Shown: positions 60,501-64,000 of the stretch, piece by piece
How positions within the stretch are numbered: the stretch's first letter is position 1
Layout of the letters: the number at the start of each line of letters is the position of its first letter
Source: Aurantiochytrium sp. KH105
Lineage: Eukaryota; Sar; Bigyra; Thraustochytrida; Thraustochytriidae
Direction of reading: 5' to 3'
DNA length: 64,000 bases
Assembly: GCA_003116975.1 (NCBI GenBank)
Contig: BGKB01000008.1
Coordinates: forward strand, 248,001 to 312,000
The notes under the pieces: generated by a model
Database searches by the model: none
Told to the model about the DNA's origin: nothing
The model's input: the letters and a program-made list of their open reading frames with translations, nothing else
Program-made: the position numbers and the translations under genes

Positions 60501-61777
60501 TTCACTACGAAGTTCCCTTCGTCGTTAACGCGCGAGCGATTGAGTTTGTTCCAGTTCGAGGATTCTGCCCATCCCGTGGGAATAAAAGCAATGACCCTAT
60601 CAAAGCGAAAGCCTGTCTCGACGCGGATCTTATCAATGTAGGCCTGCACCGCGTTGAAGTTCGGCTGAAAGTACGGCCACACGTCGCCGGCCGCACCCAT
60701 TCGACACATGTGCACTTGCGCTGTGCGATCATCAGTTAGCAAGTCTGCTCGTGCAGGCGGAAGCTTGAGACAGCTCATGACGGTGCGCTTTCTCTCTGAT
60801 GCATGGACGCCTTTTGCTCCAATTGCCTCTGCAATACCAAAGACGATGCGCTCTTTCCCAATGGTATACGCAGAGACCATAACCAGGGTGTTTGCGTCTC
60901 GATCGGCTTCGACAAAAGCTTTGGCTTCGGAAGCAGCTTTGGCGATGGACTCTTGCTGAGTGGGAAATACATGCTTTGGATTTGCATACGTCGAGTCGAG
61001 AAAGATCGTGTCGAGCTTGTTGCGCACATTCTGAAGAGCTGGAAAGTCTTGCATGCGTGGTGCGTAGCGCATGTCTCCGCAATGCAGGAAAATCTCTTGA
61101 TCGGCATGTCGGCGCACAAGAAGCATTGCAGACCCAGGGGCATGATTGGCATCAATGAACGTTACGGAAAAGCCATCAAATTCGACTTCGATATCGAACG
61201 GATGCGCTTGAACGAAATTTGGATTAACCCCCATGACGCGGACGAGCAAGTCCGCAGTGATCTCTGTACAGTGCACGATGCTTGTATTCCATTGGTCCGA
61301 CAGACCGGAATAGCTGAGCGAAAGAGAAGAGGAGAAGACGAGAGAAGCGAAGGCAAAAGCGTCAACGTTAGTAAAAGAAATTCCAGTAAAAAGGAAGCAG
61401 TCATGGAGACTGAAGCAAGACCAAGATTGCTCCTCCCGTGGTATTCGATGCGAATTGAGCCGAGAGAGGAAGATCCCGAAAACGTACTGGTCACCGTGAA
61501 AATGCGATAGAAAGCGCACCAAGGGCAGGGCCTCGAGACCGCCGCCATCGTCGTCCGCGTCTTTCGAGGTCTTCGTGTCTTTCCCTCTGCTGCGTCTCGC
61601 CGGCTCAGCGTCGGCGCTCAAAGTTCGTGCAGCTCGCGTTTCCTCGAAGGCCGCGCGCGCTGCCGCCGTGCGCGGGACAAGCTGCAGGATGTCGCCTCGC
61701 ACCGCTGCCAGCGACCTGAAGTAGTCCACGAGGCACCACGTCCCCGGCACCACGTGGGCATCTCCCGCGCCGTTCAT
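57527..61777 (-). CDS. LIG6: SNM1-type nuclease / RanBP2 zinc finger / ATP-dependent DNA ligase fusion (LIG6-like)
   Basis: Exons 61777-61488 and 61313-57527 (minus strand) join to a 1358-residue protein starting M-N-G-A-G-D. The intron of 174 bases (61487-61314) begins GTACGT and ends CTCAG; it is in frame and stop-free, so unspliced reading looks continuous. Splicing restores H-F-H-G-D-H-Y, the metallo-beta-lactamase motif. The N-terminal half is MBL/beta-CASP (V-P-G-T-W-C-L-V-D; N-H-A-P-G-S; H-C-G-D-M-R-Y; L-D-S-T-Y-A-N-P), as in SNM1/DCLRE1 nucleases. A RanBP2-type finger follows (W-S-C-P-A-C-T-F-L ... C-E-M-C). The C-terminal half is a type-I ATP-dependent ligase with the lysine in E-Y-K-Y-D-G-Q-R (codon at 58712-58714), F-I-L-D-A-E, E-G-L-M-A-K and W-L-K-L-K. 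Plant DNA ligase 6 has the same SNM1-ligase fusion. It should trim and seal breaks in the nucleus. Confidence 0.93.
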   Translation of the reverse strand: MNGAGDAHVVPGTWCLVDYFRSLAAVRGDILQLVPRTAAARAAFEETRAARTLSADAEPARRSRGKDTKTSKDADDDGGGLEALPLVRFLSHFHGDQYVFGIFLSRLNSHRIPREEQSWSCFSLHDCFLFTGISFTNVDAFAFASLVFSSSLSLSYSGLSDQWNTSIVHCTEITADLLVRVMGVNPNFVQAHPFDIEVEFDGFSVTFIDANHAPGSAMLLVRRHADQEIFLHCGDMRYAPRMQDFPALQNVRNKLDTIFLDSTYANPKHVFPTQQESIAKAASEAKAFVEADRDANTLVMVSAYTIGKERIVFGIAEAIGAKGVHASERKRTVMSCLKLPPARADLLTDDRTAQVHMCRMGAAGDVWPYFQPNFNAVQAYIDKIRVETGFRFDRVIAFIPTGWAESSNWNKLNRSRVNDEGNFVVNLIPYSEHSNFPELTEFVGFLKPRRISPTVFSNPEHRRKIVHLFRHQIDSSKAKRKFFAAFGRAKSSESTPVERSAESCIKTPKDDSSSGSDPQESRQQTDEDDEEVVIVEESIRQPPPRLTKREQLVPEVQQQHSPAWSCPACTFLNADNARSACEMCGTLNPITAHAAKKQREGQTADRKSRKTQSPPQKKKAKPPNTSKGTLFGFNFAGNKGSTKSSAVTSNTEAKEDDTSMHESAVASQGKATRPANVKVSLDSSSRPLETDKVQPSGALGKVKLSPSSSSSSATLRKSGGPDSDASKLLTQVEASVPDLTLSEDSFTPSGPRQGSIPFAVLVEALRLTSETTKRLKKHTVLVNAFRCGLWASQDTETLVKMLSLAMGRIANEYEGIELSVGGSIVSDAVRKATGTTSAEMSKLYKETGDLGDVAFMCKTSQRTLFGRKPTPLTVTTVFDTLHKISKESGAGSKKRRTDWVLKLLRQCVGEETRFLVRMLIRNLRVGASEASILDAFAEASLRDRSEEVSAEALGRSRTAFNCAPDMSRFVSGLVRGGIRGLEEACTMTPGIPVRPMLANVCHGVEEFMDAFEGRGAFTCEYKYDGQRIQVHADSQGELRIYSRHCRDCTSGFPEVAGIMRDAQKEKSGKSFILDAEVVAVDRSSDTPKILPFQTLSTRTRKNEQGVEIDAKVSVCVFAFDLIAYDGEPLLQETLRKRRAKLANVFDSLPGRFGLVSSQDFDPVGAENRDREVEAMTTLMQQALHASCEGLMAKLLDDPGATYQPNYRSSVWLKLKQDYILDQGVSDQLVGGGLADTLDLVPIGAWHGNGRKAKWWSPFLLACWDPEEEVFRAVCKVMSGFTDAFYESQNEFYAGSGVPPGTNIEHDDDGDEEHEDGDGDGVEARTLMQKPIDFDAEHRPSAWFRACQVWEIRGAELTLSENATAARGLVPDGNGDVHPRGLSVRFPRFIRVREDKRPEDATTPAQLVDMFLKQTRR

Positions 61778-62381
61778 GCGGGCCTGCCCTGTCTGCGCGC
61801 CTCGCTCCAGCGGAGCACGCGAGCGCGAGAGCGCGAGAGAGTTGGCTCGGTGGGCCTCGCGCCGAGTCTTGCGTTTGCTCTTTATACCGCCTCCTCTTCG
61901 CCTCGGAGCTTCGCAGTTCTTTACGGGGACCCCCGTCCCCGAACACACCTTTCGCACACCATCCCCACGGGCCCAGCAGTCCCCGTCTTAGCGCACACCT
62001 CTACGCACACCTCCACTTCGCGCACCCCCCTTCCCCCAACGCTCATGTTCCCTCCGTTCCCCTCTTCTTTCCCGCGTCCCCCCATTTGGCTAGGGTTAGG
62101 GTATTACGCCCGCACAAGACCTGGTGCTATTTATCCTGGTGGGATGTGGAGCAGCGCACGGGTCCGGTGAAGGGGGCGGGTCTGGCGGGGGAAAGAACGC
62201 CGAGGGAGAACGGGCCCGCGGCGGGAGCAGGGGAGTGGGTGGCGGCAGGGCGGGAAAAGAACGGGGAGAAATCAGGGGCGCCGAGCGAGGCGAGGCAGTC
62301 TCGCAAGCAGGTTGGGTTGGCGCGCGCGCGAGGAGCAGCGGAGGACCCGGAGCGAGGAGCGAGCGCAAGCGAGCGAGCAAG
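61778..62381. promoter_or_regulatory. Divergent promoter, LIG6 / eS26, with telomere-like motif
   Basis: A 604-base CT-rich then GA-rich region between two divergent ATGs. Positions 62091-62101 read tagggttaggg, two overlapping telomere-type units, about 280 bases before the eS26 ATG. GAGC repeats adjoin the eS26 ATG (62359-62380). In plants such telo-box motifs mark ribosomal-protein gene promoters; the same role here is inference. Confidence 0.6.
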
Positions 62382-63184
62382 ATGGTGCTCAAGCGGAGAA
62401 ACCATGGCCGCAACCGCAAGGGCCGCGGCTCCCAGGGCGTCTCGGTCGTCTGCGATGGCTGCGGCGGCCGCCCCCCCAAGGACAAGGCCGTCAAGCGGTT
62501 CCAGGTCCGCAACATGGTGGACAGCAGCTCCATGCGTGATATCCGTGAGGCATCTGGTAAGTGAATCGTCCTCTTCTTCTTCATCATCGTCATCTTCGTC
62601 ATTGGGATCGTCATTATCTCTGGTCATGTCGTCGTCTCGTATCGTCATATCTCGTGGTGGTCGACTCGTTCGTCGTCAATATGTGTTGTGCTGCCATTGC
62701 TGTAGCTGCTTTTTTACGATGACGACGTTCTTCGACTGCGCCTATGCATCTGTTTGAGCCTTATTTACTCTCTCTGCGCTCATCTCCCGTTTTCGTGGCT
62801 TGATGCCGGAGAACAGAAGGAAGGAGAGTGAACGGTTGCGGTGCATGGAGAGTGTCTGTGCTTAAAGGGAGATAGACGCGCGAATTGAACGAACGAACAA
62901 ACGAGCGAGCGAGCGAACGACAGACATTGATGTCTGCATGGATGAATGGATCAAACAAACATGCAAAGATGCATGCGCGCATCAGAGTGACTGACTGACT
63001 TTACCCCATTAATCTTTTGCTTTTGCCTTATACAGCGTACGAGAACTACCAGGTCCCGAAGATGTACCTGAAGATGCAGTACTGTGTCGGCTGCGCCGTC
63101 CACCGCCGCGTCGTGCGTGGCCGCGCCCGCGAGGCGCGCAAGATCCGCGACCCGCCCCCCCGCCGCCCCTTTGCCCGCAAGTAA
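62382..63184 (+). CDS. RPS26: 40S ribosomal protein eS26 (two exons)
   Basis: Exons 62382-62556 and 63036-63184 join to a 107-residue protein. The 479-base intron begins GTAAGT and ends TTATACAG; the split codon gives Ala (G|CG) and restores R-E-A-S-A-Y-E-N-Y. eS26 sits at the mRNA exit channel of the small subunit. Marks: [35 protein letters not shown] and the C-terminal R-A-R-E-A-R-K. The two C-x2-C pairs are the zinc ligands. Exon 2 is too short to stand out alone. The intron holds CG/TCT-rich repeats early and a GAACGAACGAACAAACGAGC run near 62885-62920. Confidence 0.97.
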
Positions 63185-64000
63185 ACACATTAAGCGCTTG
63201 TGGAGTTATTCGATTCGCTCTCTTTGTCTCTCCTGTTGTTTTGCTTCTCGCGTGACGTGAGATCACCCACGTCCACGCATGCTTGAATAGAACTCGATTG
63301 GAGGTTCATACAACGTGGCAAGGCCTGACGCACAGTATGTGTGAAAGGGCCTTGTTTTCTTCTGCCTCGAGGCGGCCGATGTTCGCAAATCCTGTATAGG
63401 CTCACGTACACGAACGAGAACGAATCAATCTTGCTCGAATCCTGTTCCTCCCTTTCCCCTTGTCTTGCATGGCTCTTTCCCTTTTTTTTTGTTTTATAAA
63501 TGTTGAGGAAAGACTTGCGGTAGACTAATCTAAGCACGTGCCCCAGGCAAACGTTTATCTTCACATAACCTTTGTGGCTGTGGCCAAGAAAAGAAATATT
63601 GGACGTTGGGCCCCTCTCATTCGCCAGAGTCAGCTTGCTCTCACGCTCGTCCGGCAAAGCTCATAGATGCAGGGCAGGAGGGGTCGTAGTGGGCAGATTT
63701 TCTGGATGTGACGCATGCTAAATGACCGCGTTGGCTACGGTCCGGCCATCCTTTTTACACATGTCATCATGGTGACCTTCACACAGATGCACACATTACG
63801 CGCGCCTGGTGGCTGACCGACGCATTTCCATTCCGAGCCTTTGAACTAAATCTCCGGCTCCTGCGTCCCGACGACCACGTTGTAAAGTGCCGCGCTCTAC
63901 GGTGCAATGTGCATGCCCTCTGCAGCTGCAGCAGTTCCTGGGTCATTGATCTGCCAACAACGCTCTTCGAGCTTGCTCTTTTTCTCCGCCTTCATGACCG
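63185..64000. other. Terminal stretch; possible minus-strand gene edge
   Basis: No full gene. From the window edge a minus-strand frame reads M-K-A-E-K-K-S-K-L-E-E-R-C-W-Q-I-N-D, then A-E-G-M-H-I-A-P and a TAG at 63897-63899. After the TAG the same frame continues as A-A-L-Y-N-V-V-V-G-T-Q-E-P-E-I to a second stop. This could be the 3' end of a gene continuing beyond 64000. The rest holds nothing I recognise. Confidence 0.3.

Overview
The window is nuclear DNA of a gene-dense, GC-rich microbial eukaryote. It carries spliceosomal GT-AG introns (142 to 479 bases; a few genes have one, most appear to have none), eukaryote-only genes (eS26, IWS1/Spn1, mRNA guanylyltransferase, LTO1, KH and LIM proteins), ER/Golgi-type proteins, and no operon logic. 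The gene mix suggests a heterotrophic stramenopile, most likely a thraustochytrid (Labyrinthulea): plant/algal-style L-galactono-lactone dehydrogenase, an SNM1-ligase fusion of the plant LIG6 type, a eukaryotic LpxK, TIR proteins with an FLSHNWG signature, and intron-poor genes. This taxonomic call is inference from gene content and style, not from a marker alignment.

Layout. 0.5-7.5 kb: an ankyrin/SAM-like/TIR protein, a large DEP-C2-VASt membrane-contact-site protein and a LIM protein. 8-11 kb: a decayed SGNH-hydrolase-like gene and a long gene-poor stretch. 11-20 kb: mRNA guanylyltransferase, a basic unknown protein, a TPT-family sugar transporter, a GT31 glycosyltransferase, uracil phosphoribosyltransferase (two exons) and a CoA-type Nudix hydrolase (two exons). 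20-29 kb: a GMC oxidoreductase, a secreted serine carboxypeptidase (two exons), an UNC93-like transporter and an unknown membrane protein. 29-41 kb: IWS1, a DGQHR-motif (ParB-like) protein divergent from GLDH, an IQ-motif protein, an unknown four-helix membrane protein and an ankyrin protein whose 3' end is repeated four times. 43-52 kb: an RND/sterol-sensing-domain (Dispatched-like) protein, an unknown Cys-containing protein, a COA1/TIM21-like mitochondrial protein, an unknown multi-pass protein and LTO1. 53-63 kb: a four-KH RNA-binding protein, a 2OG-Fe(II) oxygenase followed 21 bases later by LpxK, the SNM1-RanBP2-ligase fusion, and ribosomal protein eS26.

Most genes are independent housekeeping units. 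Several pairs are divergent with a short shared promoter: capping enzyme / basic protein, Nudix / GMC, DGQHR / GLDH, membrane protein / LTO1, and LIG6 / eS26. Start codons were assigned to in-frame ATGs; several open frames run far upstream of the likely ATG because GC-rich 5' flanks lack stops. Those flanks are full of short tandem repeats, often purine-rich on the coding strand. I saw no transposon, retroelement, CRISPR array, rRNA or convincing tRNA gene.
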